64,000 bases of DNA. Source: Lineus longissimus. Its lineage: Eukaryota > Nemertea > Pilidiophora > Heteronemertea > Lineidae. The position numbers and the translations under genes were made by a program. The stretch lies in assembly GCF_910592395.1 (NCBI RefSeq), contig NC_088321.1, positions 15,936,001 to 16,000,000 of the forward strand, given 5' to 3'. The notes below the pieces were generated by a model, which was given only the letters and a program-made list of their open reading frames with translations, had not been told where the DNA came from and made no database searches. This document shows, piece after piece, positions 33,847 to 47,855 of this stretch; position 1 is the stretch's first letter; every line of letters begins with the position of its first letter.

Positions 33847-35740
33847 CTCGGCGACTTCAGGTTTGAGGCATGTTCATAGGCCTGTGCATAGGCCTTCTGT
33901 GATGTAGGCTTATTGTGAATGTAATACGTTGGGGATTTAAAAAGCCCTTTAGCTATTCTTGGATGTACGAGGCTTGCACAGTACGCTGGTCTACCATTTC
34001 TATTTAATTTCCACTTGTCTTGGGACAAAGAATTGCTTTTGGACATCTTCTCAAGGAGACAGTTGAGGACGGACTGGAAGCTTGGCCTACCTCTCAGACA
34101 AGACTACCAAGCCATACGGTAAGACCTCTTACAGTATCATCTGGTGTTGGATCAGGGTTGGTGTCCCGTATTAGCTGCAGTCTTCCCTCAAAGTAATGTA
34201 GAAAAGAAGGGAGACAGAGGACTGTCACTAGTGTTTCGGATAACAGTGTTCTCTTCACTGTTTTGAAGCACCTGGTCCATCAATCAATTCCGTCAAAATG
34301 CCCATGTCAGTCAGTCTTCTAATCTGGTGCGAAATGGACCACTTTTGGGGTTGTAACAGCTTCTGCCGTGGTTACAACATGTCATCTTGTATGCTGTAAA
34401 ATGATCAGGAGCCGGTGCTGGCTGGTAATGACACATTAGGCCCGTCAGGCCCATCGGTCAATCATGTAAAAATATCCCCTTTTCTTCTCATCGTTTGCAC
34501 CTAACTGCTTCTGCCTTGAGCAAGTCACTTTATTTCGCCTCCCTAGTCCGCTGAATAAGAATAAAGAGTGTCAATATCGGGGCACCAAGTAACAGCATTT
34601 CCCAGTCAGAGGGTGGTGTAAAGCATGGGGGGGGGGCGGCTTTGGGCTCGACAAGACTGTAAACATCATAAAGGTATATCAACTCTTCTAGCTGGTTATC
34701 AATCATAATCGTTATCTGTCGGCTATTATCCACAAAACACAGGGTTAAATTCGCCCTCCCCAGCTTAAAATAATGATAGACTTACTCATCATTTCCATTA
34801 CTGTTAAATGGTCAGGAGCCGTTTGCTCCTTGCAATGAGGGTGATATTCACTGCCTGCAACTCCTGCTTTTGGAGCTGTGACGGCTCCTGTTCGAGTTAC
34901 AGCATGTCATCTTGTGAGCTATAGAATGGAGAGCATCCGCTTCCCGGCAATAATTAGTAACAATATTTTGCACTTCGGCTGTTACTGTCCTGAGGGTTCG
35001 GACAGCTCCTGGTTGACTTATCCGCAGTATTTTCCTTGCAGTTGCAGTCTAGTTATTTGTAAATTGGTAGCGCAATAAATAAATAAATAAATAGGGCATC
35101 TTTGAAAATAGTTTCAATTTTATTCACATCAAGTTAGCAAGAAGTACCTCGTTAAATTCACATTGTCAAGTCGGTATGAATGACAAAATAATTATCACAC
35201 CATTAGCATATTCTGCCACCTGTCACTGTTAATTAGTGTTTAATAGGTCTACCAAAATGGTAGTAATCCTCATGTGAGAGGCTTCCACATGCGCTAGACA
35301 TGAATGATCAACCTCAGCAGGAGAGGAGGGGCCTGGGGGCTTCAGTTTCTCCAAGGACAATGTCACAACCTGCTCAGCACAGCTTGGACATGGGCGAGCC
35401 AGAGGTTGTGCCTTTGCCTCATCAATCTCGCCCTGCAGTATGGTAAATGAAATAGTTTCAAGATCACATGCAATTTTAAGATTGGGACCAGTGTCTTTCA
35501 TGACAAAGATGGGACAGTTTTTTATATGGCTAGGAGTTTGTGTGATCAAGGGACCAACCAGAGGAAGGGAGTTCGAAATCTTTGGTGTCAATGCCAATTC
35601 CCCCTCCTCAACACTGCAAATCTAATGCATCATAGGTTGTGACACTGTCTCGGGGAAAATAGGCACATGACCCAGCTTGGTCTCATGGCACAGACCGGAC
35701 ACATACACTCAGAGAGCTGGGACAACATCAGTATCATCAC
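33847..35740. other. Intergenic; no feature supported
   Basis: Only a short poly-G tract near 34627 and an (AATA)n run near 35079 stand out. Short open frames here have no support. Confidence 0.4.
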
Positions 35741-35741
35741 T

Positions 35742-36290
35742 GGTTGTGACATTGTCACAGGCACTAGGGACTTACTGGTATAATCACTGGTTGTGACATT
35801 GTCCCAGGCAATAGGGACTTATAATTGGGATCATCACTGGTTGTGACATTGTCCCAGGCAATGGGGACTTTAATTAGGATCATCACTGGTTGTGACATTG
35901 TCCCAGGAAATAGGGACTTATTACTGGTATCATCACTGGTTGTGACATTGTCCCAGGCAATAGGGACTTACAATTGGTATCATCACTGGTTGTGATATTG
36001 TCCCAGGCAATAGGGACTTTAATTAGGATCATCACTGGTTGTGACATTGTCCCAGGCAATAGGGACTTTAATTAGGATCATCACTGGTTGTGACATTGTC
36101 CCAGGCAATAGGGACTTATAATTGGTATCATCACTGGTTGTGACATTGTCCCAGGCAATAGGGACTTATTACTGGTATCATCACTGGTTGTGACATTGTC
36201 CCAGGCAATGGGGACTTATTACTGGTGTCATCACTGGTTGTGACATTGTCCCAGGCAATGGGGACTTATGGCATAGATTACTAGAATGGT
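35742..36290. repeat. 50-bp minisatellite, 11 copies
   Basis: GGTTGTGACATTGTCCCAGG starts units at 35742, 35789, 35839, 35888, 35938, 35988, 36037, 36086, 36136, 36186 and 36236 (47-50 bp apart); a degenerate copy follows near 36327. Units differ in the ATAATTGGTATC segment. Confidence 0.93.
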
Positions 36291-37050
36291 TGGTGTACAC
36301 ACCCAGGACTTAGACGTCACTCCAGGTTGTGACATTGTCCCAGGCAATATAGACTTTTGGCATTAGTTACTAAATAGGTCAAACATCTTGGTGAGGACAT
36401 CCACGGTTGGGACGTCACAATCAGCAAGGCCATTCTTACATACATATACAATGCACTCAGCTAGAGCCTTCCAGTAACAGGCTGTGACTTTGTTCCATCA
36501 TGGTCAATTTTTGGCAGAGTACAGACCACTGAAATTACTGTAAAGTATACTGTAACAACACCTGTTCATAACCAATTCAGGAGTGGAGCAATCATTTTTT
36601 TGGGCATTCTGCAACAAAATTGCAAGGCAAAGCTCACAGGCATTCTTTAAGTAATTTCTCTGGAGCACCAGCCAAAGAAATTATTTCTTCGATTGTTTAC
36701 TCCAACAGGGACGCAGAGACAATGCTGTCCTTGCAAAACTTTTGGCTTGAAATGAGCCTTATAATTTCTATTTTTGTTTTACAGCTCCAATCCTGCAATG
36801 TTATGTCATACAGCAAACCAATGACAATCAATTGTACAATTTCTATTCTAATAATTACAAATGAATAAAAGGTGCTTATTTTTAAATCACATCCAGAACT
36901 GAAACTGGGATGATACTCAATTGATACAATCTCAAGTTAGGGCAAATTAACAAAAAATTTCACATTATACATGTATAATAAGTGATCAGTGCACTCTCTC
37001 AAATGTTACAATCTCAAGTTAGGGCGAATTTCTGAGAACTTCTCGCCTTT

Positions 37051-40000
37051 CCGACCAATCAGAGTGTCACCAGTTCAGAGCGCAACCACCTGACAGTTAT
37101 ATGGAGTTACACCAAAATGCTAACGATTCATTACAATGGTAAAAAAGTGTTGATTATTTCATCACATTCAGTGGACCTAGTCCAACCATCTCAGGAGGTC
37201 TAATGAACAAATTGCAGGCCACAAATTGCATGGCTTTTAAAACTTAAAACAAACAGTCACTTATACATGATGTGTACCTAAAGCTACACCAGAGCTATCA
37301 GTAAACTAGAATGGAACACTCAGAAAGACCACGTTGATTCACATCAGTATCTGTGTCCTTGCACAAGAAAACTTAGCTCCAGAACCAACTATTACAAGAA
37401 ATCTAGCTACACTCTTTCCCTGCATCCAGAAGGATGAACATGTCACCAGGCTTACTGAGAAGTTAGCCTCTCATCCAGATGGCACATATTTCAGCTCTGA
37501 TTATGGGACCAAGTCTTTCATCATGTGTGCTCACAATGTCTTGCACAATTGCCTACCAGGACTGAGACTGATTTCTGAGAACATCTCGCCTACATTTGCC
37601 AAGGACAAAAGAGGCAACACAGATTTACACAAAATTTCACAATCTATAACAAGTAATCAGTACTTTTTCCCACAGCTTCAAATCTTGCAAAGGACAAAAG
37701 GCCCAATGATTGTGATGTGAAACAAGCAACGCTAATTTACAAATGGAATGAAAGATTTAACACATTGGGGGAACTCCACATAACTGTCAGGTAATCACTC
37801 TCTCAACTGGTGACAATCAAACTGACCTGAAATTCTCATTATTGACCAGCCCTCAGGAATCCAACTAAACATGGGGTCATTGTATACAGTGGTACTGTAT
37901 TACCCCGATGAGAAGCAACACGTCCATCACTAGCAGCTAATATATTTGTGCGTACCAGTTTGACTACAGGCTGAAGTTGACGATGTACTCCTGACGGAGC
38001 CATTGGGTGCTTCGCCTGCTCATTGACCGAGGCATGGTGACCTGGAGACAGTGACCGGATGAGCACTAGCTGGTCGAAGGACATATTCACAGGGCGGCAA
38101 TTCGCATCTTCTCATCTTTTCTCGGTACCACCTATCAACGTGGAACAAGTTTTACCAGGAAACCGTCTCCCTACATAGCGTGGGGTACCAACCCACCGCA
38201 GATTCAGGATAGTGCAATGGTTTCCCAATAGCCTCCACCCGTCTCGCCCGATTGTGGTATCCATTCGCAATAGGCTTAACCACCGTCCTGCCCCTCTGAC
38301 ATCCCCATCTCTCAGGTTGGTAACAAAGGGGCAATCAGGTCTCAAATTTGGGGGAAAGGGCTGAACGATAATGACACTTTCCGACCAATCAGAGTGTCAC
38401 CAGTTCAGAGCGCAACCACCTGACAGTTATATGGAGTTACACCAAAATGCTAATGATTCATTACAATGGTAAAAAGGTGTTGATTATTTCATCACATTCA
38501 GTGGACCCAGTCCAACCATCTCAGGAGGTCTAATGAACAAATTGCAGGCCACAAATTGCATGGCTTTTAAAACTTAAAACAAACAGTCACTTATACATGA
38601 TGTGTACCTAAAGCTACACCAGAGCTATCAGTAAACTAGAATGGAACACTCAGAAAGACCACGTTGATTCACATCAGTATCTGTGTCCTTGCACAAGAAA
38701 ACTTAGCTCCAGAACCAACTATTACAAGAAATCTAGCTACAATCTTTCCCTGCATCCACAAGGATGAACATGTCACCAGGCTTACTGAGAAGTTAACCTC
38801 TCATCCAGATGGCACATATTTCAGCTCTGATTATGGGACCAAGTCCTTCATCATGTGTGCTCACAATGTCTTGCACAATTGCCTACCAAGACTGAGACTG
38901 ATTTCTGAGAATATCTCGCCTACATTTGCCAAGGACAAAAGAGGCAACACAGATTTACACAAAATTTCACAATCTATAACAAGTCATCAGTACTTTTTCC
39001 CACAGCTTCAAATCTTGCAAAGGACAAAAGGCCCAATGATTGTGATGTGAAACAAGCAACGCTAATTTACAAATGGAATGAAAGATTTAACACATTGGGG
39101 GAACTCCACATAACTGTCAGGTAATCACTCTCTCAACTGGTGACAATCAAACTGACCTGAAATTCTCATTATTGACCAGCCCTCAGGAATCCAACTAAAC
39201 ACGGGGTCATTGTATACAGTGGTACTGTATTACCCCGATGAGAAGCAACACGTCCATCACTAGCAGCTAATATATTTGTGCGTACCAGTTTGACTACAGG
39301 CTGAAGTTGACGATGTACTCCTGACGGAGCCATTGGGTGCTTCGCCTGCTCATTGACCGAGGCATGGTGACCTGGAGACAGTGACCGGATGAGCACTAGC
39401 TGGTCGAAGGACATATTCACAGGGCGGCAATTCGCATCTTCTCATCTTTTCTCGGTACCACCTATCAACGTGGAACAAGTTTTACCAGGAAACCGTCTCC
39501 CTACATAGCGTGGGGTACCAACCCACCGCAGATTCAGGATAGTGCAATGGTTTCCCAATAGCCTCCACCCGTCTCGCCCGATTGTGGTATCCATTCGCAA
39601 TAGGCTTAACCACCGTCCTGCCCCTCTGACATCCCCATCTCTCAGGTTGGTAACAAAGGGGCAATCAGGTCTCAAATTTGGGGGAAAGGGCTGAACGATA
39701 ATGACACTTTCCGACCAATCAGAGTGTCACCAGTTCAGAGCGCAACCACCTGACAGTTATATGGAGTTACACCAAAATGCTAATGATTCATTACAATGGT
39801 AAAAAGGTGTTGATTATTTCATCACATTCAGTGGACCCAGTCCAACCATCTCAGGAAGGTCTAATGAACAAATTGCAGGCCACAAATTGCATGGCTTTTA
39901 AAACTTAAAACAAACAGTCACTTATACATGATGTGTACCTAAAGCTACACCAGAGCTATCAGTAAACTAGAATGGAATACTCAGAAAAACCACTGTTGAT

Positions 40001-41270
40001 TAACATCAGTATCTGTGTCCTTGCACAAGAAAACTTAGCTCCAGAACCAACTATTACAAGAAATCTAGCTACAATCTTTCCCTGCATCCAGAAGGATGAA
40101 CATGTCACCAGGCTTACTGAGAAGTTAACCTCTCATCCAGATGGCACATATTTCAGCTCTGATTATGGGACCAAGTCTTTCATCATGTGTGCTCACAATG
40201 TCTTGCACAATTGCCTACCAGGACTGAGACTGATTTCTGAGAACATCTCGCCTACATTTGCCAAGGACAAAAGAGGCAACACAGATTTACATAAAATTTC
40301 ACAGTCTATAACAAGTAATCAGTACTTTTTCCCACAGCTTCAAATCTTGCAAAGGACAAAAGGCCCAATGATTGTGATGTGAAACAAGCAACGCTAATTT
40401 ACAAATGGAATGAAAGATTTAACACATTGGGGGAACTCCACATAACTGTCAGGTAATCACTCTCTCAACTGGTGACAATCAAACTGACCTGAAATTCTCA
40501 TTATTGACCAGCCCTCAGGAATCCAACTAAACATGGGGTCATTGTATACAGTGGTACTGTATTACCCCGATGAGAAGCAACACGTCCATCACTAGCAGCT
40601 AATATATTTGTGCGTACCAGTTTGACTACAGGCTGAAGTTGACGATGTACTCCTGACGGAGCCATTGGGTGCTTCGCCTGCTCATTGACCGAGGCATGGT
40701 GACCTGGAGACAGTGACCGGATGAGCACTAGCTGGTCGAAGGACATATTCACAGGGCGGCAATTCGCATCTTCTCATCTTTTCTCGGTACCACCTATCAA
40801 CGTGGAACAAGTTTTACCAGGAAACCGTCTCCCTACATAGCGTGGGGTACCAACCCACCGCAGATTCAGGATAGTGCAATGGTTTCCCAATAGCCTCCAC
40901 CCGTCTCGCCCGATTGTGGTATCCATTCGCAATAGGCTTAACCACCGTCCTGCCCCTCTGACATCCCCATCTCTCAGGTTGGTAACAAAGGGGCAATCAG
41001 GTCTCAAATTTGGGGGAAAGGGCTGAACGATAATGACACTTTCCGACCAATCAGAGTGTCACCAGTTCAGAGCGCAACCACCCGACAGTTATATGGAGTT
41101 ACACCAAAATGCTAATGATTCATTACAATTGTAAAAAGGTGTTGATTATTTTTATCACATTCAGTGGACCTAGTCCAACCATCTCAGAAGGTCTAATGAA
41201 CAAATTGCAGGCCACAAATTGCGTGGCTTTTGAAACTTAAAACCAAAGTACATGTAGTCACTTCACTACC
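37051..41270. repeat. 1,330-bp tandem triplication plus partial fourth copy
   Basis: Units begin with CCGACCAATCAGAGTGTCAC at 37051, 38381, 39711 and 41043. The first two intervals are 1,330 bp and the third 1,332. Copies differ by few bases. The fourth fades after about 230 bp. Each unit holds the same open frames: 128 codons on + (for example 37334-37720) and 83 and 77 codons on -. None resembles a protein family I know. A further diverged piece of the unit (about 43452-43680) is embedded in the next duplication. A CCAAT motif lies at each unit start. Confidence 0.9.
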
Positions 41271-42404
41271 TAAGCTTCTCCAAAGTTATAACTTAACTAC
41301 TGTACAGTGGCTGGAATACCAGAAGGATGTTCATTTGCCTCTCAGAAAGATCACTGTTGATTAACGTTAGTGCCTGCATCCTTGAACTAGAAAACATACT
41401 CTATGACTAACAAGAAATCTAGCTACATTCTTTCCCTCCGTCCCGGAGGATGAATAGTTTTAAAGGCACGCTGAGAGTAAACCTCTTATCCAGGAGGCGG
41501 ACAATCAATTCAGTTCTAATTGAAGTACAGCAGAATTCAACGTATACATTTAGGGCAACACTGAAAACAAGCAATTCACAGCTGAGCAATTAAATGTACA
41601 GGTAGTTTTGGTGCCATCGAAGTCCTTCATCATCTCCATCCTGCTCACAATGTATTGCACGTGCTGTTCCATCCAAGGACATCCCGTGTGAACCAATGCT
41701 GAAATAATGAGAACAACTGACTCAGATTAAGGTTTAAACAAAACATAACTTTAGCTTAATCTTCTTTCTAAAGTGCAATCATCTCTTCTTGCACAAGTTT
41801 TGGGTCATCTTGCTCACTGCCTGGATATCCCTGACAAAATATAAGCCTTGTACAATGGACCCATCTTTTCCATCAAATCTTGGGTCCACACCCGAGAGCT
41901 TCGTCCAAAGTTCACCACAGCACCATGAACCGATGTGTATCCTTCATTTATGATGTTCACAAGATTTTGCTGTCATATCAAATGCTAGACTCACCCTATT
42001 GACTCGGTGCAGGTAGGCAATTTTCAAATGAACCTGTCCTGGCATTCTGGATGTGACTTTGTCCTCAAAAGAACCATTTCAGTTGAAAGGACTGAATCAT
42101 TTCAAAACAACACAGAATCTGTTTCTGTGTAACGATGCCATTTTAAAGATGACCTGTTCAGAGTTTCAGTCACATGAAGTAGGTAAATCCTGATCTTGCC
42201 TGCAAAGACAGATCGGCTGGACAAGACCTAGGGATCACTTGCGTGGAGTTGCTTCCCAATACAAGTATGCTATAGCATAGTGACATATTGTACACAAGTT
42301 CAACCTCTTCACCAACCTTGCACTAAAAAGGTCGCTTCCATTGTTGCTGTCCTCTTCAGTCCGAATGGTATTGGGGTCAGCAAGGAATACCTCGATAAGG
42401 TCAG

Positions 42405-44745
42405 CCAATCTTGGTGAGAAGTTGGCAGTAGTGTGGGACCAGCAACCCTCAAAACGTAGACTGGTCAAGGCTTGTTTACCATTGGGACAAGGATGCTACA
42501 CCATCTTGGATCAGCTGCACTCCTTCCCGTCTCGATGATCATCATCACGTCGAGGTACTGGAAAGGATCACAATTTTCATTAGATTTTTTTTGTTCTGAA
42601 TGATAAATCTATATTGACACAAAAGGTCAGCGTAAACTTAAATTTTCCACATCTAGATATTCATCTGTTGAAGATGACGACACCTGACCAATACAAAGCC
42701 TTTGTAGGAACAGCTGCCATCAAATCACAAGAGCACCATAAAATAACTGTCATGTCGGCTGAAATTGTGCTCGGCCATCTGCAGTTAATGGTGTTTACAG
42801 ACTTTCTGCAGGTTTTAAATGCTTCCAGGCCTTCTATTTCTCAAGATATTAAATCAGTAACTGTAAGTTAATGGCACAACTTCAAATTCTGTTCACTGCG
42901 GGGACGTCCTCAGCCTTCCCGCGACCAAATTTCTCTTATACTTACGGTGGTGAATCTTCTTACTGACCAGCTGTCACTTTCTCACCAAGTCCTAGAATCT
43001 AAATTGCTCTCTCTGACTGGCTCAGATCACAGCCAAATGGAATCATCCCAACAGCAGAGCATATTTGTTACTAAACAAACTAACATGCTACTTCTTAATT
43101 GCCAAGGCAGGAAGAGAATGAGGACCCTCCTAGGCATCAATCTCAATGTCTCTGATGGCAGCCATGCAATAGCACATCTCCAGGTCAAACCAAGCTGCTT
43201 TGCCCCTTTCTTTTCATGTGAGTCTCTCTCAGAAAGCCTCTGTGACAATATATTCAAGTTGAACTTTAGCCAAACTCAAAGTAAATTTGAAAACTTACAC
43301 AAAATGCTATGTGTTTCTCCAGTTCTGCTCTTCATGCCGCAGGCAACATGGCGGGAATTACAAATCATTAGCTTGGTCCGGCCCTCCCTCAGCTACTGTT
43401 CACAGCAGGCGTTCGTGATCTACGGTTAAAAGCATCCTAGCATCCCTGTCGAGCTACACCAGAGTTATCAGTAAACTAGAGTGGAATACTCAGAAAGACC
43501 ACGTTGATTAACATCAGTATCTGTGTCCTTGCACAAGAAAACTTAGCTCCAGAACCAACTATTACAAGAAATCTAGCTACATTCTTTCCCTGCATCCAGA
43601 AGGATGAACATGTCACCAGGGTTACTGAGAAGTAATCACCTCTCATCCAGATGGCACATATTTCAGCTCTGATTGTAGTACCATGTCCTTCATCATGTGT
43701 GCGTCAATCCGTCAATCTTGGTGAGAAGTTGGCAGTAGTACGGGACCTGCAACCCTCAGAATGTAGACTGGTCAAGGCTTGTTTACCATTGGGACCACGA
43801 TGCTATACCATCTTGGATCAGCTGCACTCCTTTCCAATCTCGATCATCATCACGTCGAGGTACTGGAAAGGATCACAATTTTCATTAGATTTTTCGGTTC
43901 TAAATGATTAATCTATATTGACATGAAAGGGTCAGCGTAAACTTAAATTTTCCACATCTAGATATTCATCTGTTGAAGATGACGACACCTGGCCAACACA
44001 AATCCTTTGTAGAAACAGCTGCCATCAAATCACAAGAGCACCATAAAATAACTGTCATGTCGGCTGAAATTGTGCTCGGCCATCTGCAGTTAATGGTGTT
44101 TACAGACTTTCTGCAGGTTTTAAATGCTTCCTGGCCTTCTATTTCTCAAGATATTTAATCAGTAACTGTAAGTTAATGGCACAACTTCAAATTCTGTTCA
44201 CTGCGGGGACGTCCTCAGCCTGCCCACAACCAAATTTCTCTTATACTTACGGTGGTGAGTCTCCTTCCTGACCAGCTGTCACTTTCTCACCAAGTCCTAG
44301 AATCTAAATTGCTTTCTCTGACTGGCTCGGATTACAGCCAAATGGGATCATCCCAACAGCAGAGCATATTTGTTGCTAAACAAACTAACATGCTACTTCT
44401 TAATTGCCAAGGCAGGAAGAGAATGAGGACCCTCCTTGGCATCAATCTCAATGTCTCTGATGGCAGCCATGCAATGGCACATCTCCAGGTCAAACCAAGC
44501 TGCTTTGCCACTTTCTTTTCATGTGAGTCTCTCTCAGAAAGCCTCTGTGACAATATATTCAAGTTGAACTTTAGCCAAACTCAAAGTAAATTTGAAAACT
44601 TACACAAAATGCTATATGTTTCTCCAGTTCTGCTCTTCATGCCGCAGGCAGCATGGCGGGAATTACAAATCATTAGCTTGGTCTGGCCCCCCTCCGCTAC
44701 TGTTCACAGCAGGCGTTCGTGACGTACGGTTAGAAGCATCCTAGC
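42405..44745. repeat. 1,305-bp tandem duplication
   Basis: 42405-43440 and 43712-44745 are near-identical, offset by about 1,305-1,307 bp. Open frames of 160 codons (42947-43429) and 156 codons (44252-44722) lie in the copies on +, and 76 codons on - (43027-43257, 44332-44562). No family was recognised. A perfect minus-strand donor (GTAAGTAT) marks both copies at 42946 and 44251. Confidence 0.85.
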
Positions 44746-46040
44746 ATCCCCGTCGCGTGATGGTTTCCCTGGGGCTACCTGACATCATGCAGCGCCAATC
44801 TTGGACCTCAGCTAAAAAGAAACCAAACTTTTATAACTAGCATAAAATTTTGTGCCATTACACACGAAATCCTCCGACACTTGACATCCTGAAGCTTCCA
44901 TCCTTTCATTCACTGGCTGTTGATATTCATCGTAGCAAAGTGGCCTAGTTGAGGCAGCTATTTGGTACATATATGGCAAGGCATCCTGTTTTAGGACTCC
45001 CCCTCCTCATCGTCCGCTAATTGTATTCAGCTAACATTGACGACCCTAACGCAATGTCGTACGGGATTCATTTCATTTCATTGCCCACTATCAGGAGTAC
45101 AATGACTGGCATCACTATATTCGCACCTCAACTCCATCGGATCAGAGGCAAGGACTTTTCAAACTGCATTATTACAGCAGAATGAACTCTGTCACAAAAA
45201 AAACTGACAAGAAACTTCATGCCTCGGAGGCACGCAGGTCTCCACCCCTTTTGTTGACAGTTTATCTATGAATACTTAGCCACGCTATATCGAACTGTTC
45301 CGTCATCTTCTGCTGACTTCCAAACCCAAAGTAAATCTGAAAACTTACACAAAATGCTATATGTTTCTCCAGTTCTGCTCTTCATGCCGCAGGCAACATG
45401 GCGGGAATTACAAATCATTAGCTTGGTCCGGCCCCCCTCCGCTACTGTTCACAGCAGGCGTTCGTGACATACGGTTAGAAGCATCCTAGCATCCCCGTCG
45501 CGTGATGGTTTCCCTGGGGCTACCTGACATCATGCAGCGCCAATCTTGGACCTCAGCTAAAAAGAAACCAAACTTTTATAACTAGCATAAAATTGTGTGC
45601 CATTACACACAAAATCCTCTGACACTTGACATCCTGACGCTTCCATCTTTTCATTCACTGGCTGTTGATATTTCATCGTAGCAAAGTGGCCTAGCTGAGG
45701 CATCTATTTGGTACATATAAGGCAAGGCATCCTGTTTTAGGACCCTCCTCCTCATCTTCCACTATAAATTGTAGTCAGCTTACATTGATGACCCTAAACG
45801 CAATGTCGTACGGGTCCAGTCAACTATTCATTGCCCACTATCAGGAGTGCAATGACTGGCATCACTATATTCGCACCTCAACTCCATCGGATCAGAGGCA
45901 AGGACTTTTCAAACTGCTTTATTACAGCAGAATGAACTCTTGTCACAAAAAAAGCTGACAAGAAACTTCATGCCTCGAAGGCACGCAGGTCTCCACCCCT
46001 TTTGTTGACAGTATACTATGAATACTTAGCCACGCTATAT
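44590..46040. repeat. 744-bp tandem duplication
   Basis: The stretch beginning AAAACTTACACAAAATGCTA near 44597 recurs near 45340, and GCATCCTAGCATCCCCGTCG recurs 744 bp apart (about 44735 and 45480). Copies diverge slightly more than those of the 1,330-bp array. Confidence 0.8.
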
Positions 46041-47265
46041 CGAACTGTTCCATCATCTGCTGCTGTACGAGTCTCCCTTGGACAGCCTTGGTGACATCCA
46101 CGCCTTCTGAGCTAACCCAGGCTTTCTACTGTAGTAGGACTGGTTCTCTCGGAGACAGCCTAGGTGACAGGTTTTCTGCAGTCGTGGTGAAGCTGGTTCT
46201 CTTATAGACAGACTCGGTGGCATCCATGCCCAATGATCTTGAAACCAGGCTGAAAAAGAATTCAAACAATTAGATTTTTGTAGGCTTAAACAAACACAAA
46301 GAGATTCTTGATTTCTTCAATATTCTGAAATGTTCATCCTATTTTGACTGGTCCCAATTTCTCACGGTATGGTAGTCTAGCTGAGATGGTCACCTCATAG
46401 TAATGTGGTAGGGGAAGTTGCCATCATCCCTGTTCATAGATCATCCTCTTCTGTCGTTGTCATCATTCACTATTTGCCTCTCAATAGTGTGGTCGATCAA
46501 GTTTAATGTGGTGTGGGACTGTTGTTATCTTTAGGTTGTGGGTGCAACCTCAAACTATGTCTCCCTCTGTCACTAAGATTTCAGTATCTCAAGTCATAGG
46601 ATTGGCATAGCTGTAGGCCCCTATTTGACTGAAGCTTTCTAAGCGCTGCAGACATACAGCAGACCACAAGTTCATCACTAATAAGCTAACTTTTACTGCA
46701 TATACTACCTCAACCATGTCCTGACAAAGTCCCTCAGATGCGGTGGCCGGGATGGATTATGACAGACGATGGATTCTTCACTAGAACAGGACCGTCCATC
46801 TAAGACTGAGAATGAAGATGATGGGTTTCCAAACTACCTCATGAAACCAGGCTGAAAAAGAAGGCAAACAGTTAAAAATAATATATCAATTTATAATGAT
46901 AACAATTCTGGGGGAATTCTCTCCATAATCCTCAAGTACCATAACCAGCCCAACCTTGTAACAATGTGGCAGGTACTGTCATACTTCCTGTGACAATTCT
47001 CCACAACTCTCCTCATTGCATGCAGCCTGTAGTAGCACTAGCAGGCCACCAAACTTATTCAAGTTCATACTAACAAATTTATATTCAATGTTTGACTGGT
47101 GCCGGTGCCAATGTGACTGTACCCCACCTGAGAATCCTGGCTCCAGTCTCCACTCTGCTAAAAGTTCTCCATGTTGAAGACCGATCAGCACAACCATCAT
47201 AGCCAGAGCCTCTGTATAAGCCAGGCAGACTCTCCTGTGTTTGGAAGCCATTTCCAATCCCAATC

Positions 47266-47855
47266 CTGCAAAAAAGCAGACCTTGCTAATTACATTTTGA
47301 ACCACAGGGTTGGCGCCGACCGAGTTTAGCGCCGCAATGTTAGGGCGGTGCCTGTAAACAAATGGTCTCCAAATACATCGCGTATCAGTCGGACCATCAA
47401 CGTGTGTCCAAAGAGCTTGTCTTCTCCTGGTTTGTATGGTGATGCAGCTCCTTGTTTGCTAAGGTTTCATCAAGTCCTTTGACAATCAGACATTTGAAAT
47501 CTGGAGCAGGAGACATAACAGATCTCATGTCCTTGTCAAGCACAACATTGGAGCTGTCCCAAGGATCTCCACCGTGTCTCCGTTCGTCTCGGACTGCACA
47601 AGGATGGTCCATAAAACACCTTAAAGTTGTATAGAAAATTTGTCCCATAACAGCATCATGGTTGTGACTTTGTCTTCGAAACACCATTTCTGGACACAAC
47701 ATGAATCTCATGGCACAACCACAGGGAATTTCATACTGACTATGTACCACAAGCACTGTCACAATTTCAGTGCATGAGTAGGTCAAGTCTTCGATCTTGG
47801 AAGCCAGACAGGGTTGGGCTCCAACGCCTAAACCTGTTCGAAATTGCTTTACCTC
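47266..47855. other. No supported gene
   Basis: A 129-codon open frame on the minus strand (47397-47786) resembles no family I recognise and may be part of the putative minus-strand transcript. It contains the recurring GGTTGTGACTTTGTCTT phrase on + at 47660. Confidence 0.3.

Larger units (their letters stand above)
41600..47265 (-). ncRNA. Putative multi-exon minus-strand transcript (probably noncoding)
   Basis: On the minus strand, acceptors preceded by pyrimidine tracts occur with exon starts at 47265 (CTTTTTTGCAG), 46851 and 46249 (both CTTCTTTTTCAG-like, both followed by CCTGGTTTCA), 45556 and 44811 (TTTCTTTTTAG, both followed by CTGAGGTCC), 41830 and 41698. Good donors GTAAGTATA are at 44251 and 42946. 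The putative exons have short, unrelated open frames and sit inside tandem duplications, so an array of duplicated noncoding exons is the simplest view. No promoter was identified. Inference from splice consensus only. Confidence 0.33.

Noticed and set aside
35742-36290. CRISPR array
   Set aside because: Spacing is regular, but the whole 50-bp unit is repeated with no unique spacers, and the genome is eukaryotic.
37334-41007. Protein-coding gene family in the 1,330-bp units (128-, 83- and 77-codon frames)
   Set aside because: Frames on opposite strands overlap, have no recognisable domains, and their persistence only reflects very recent duplication.
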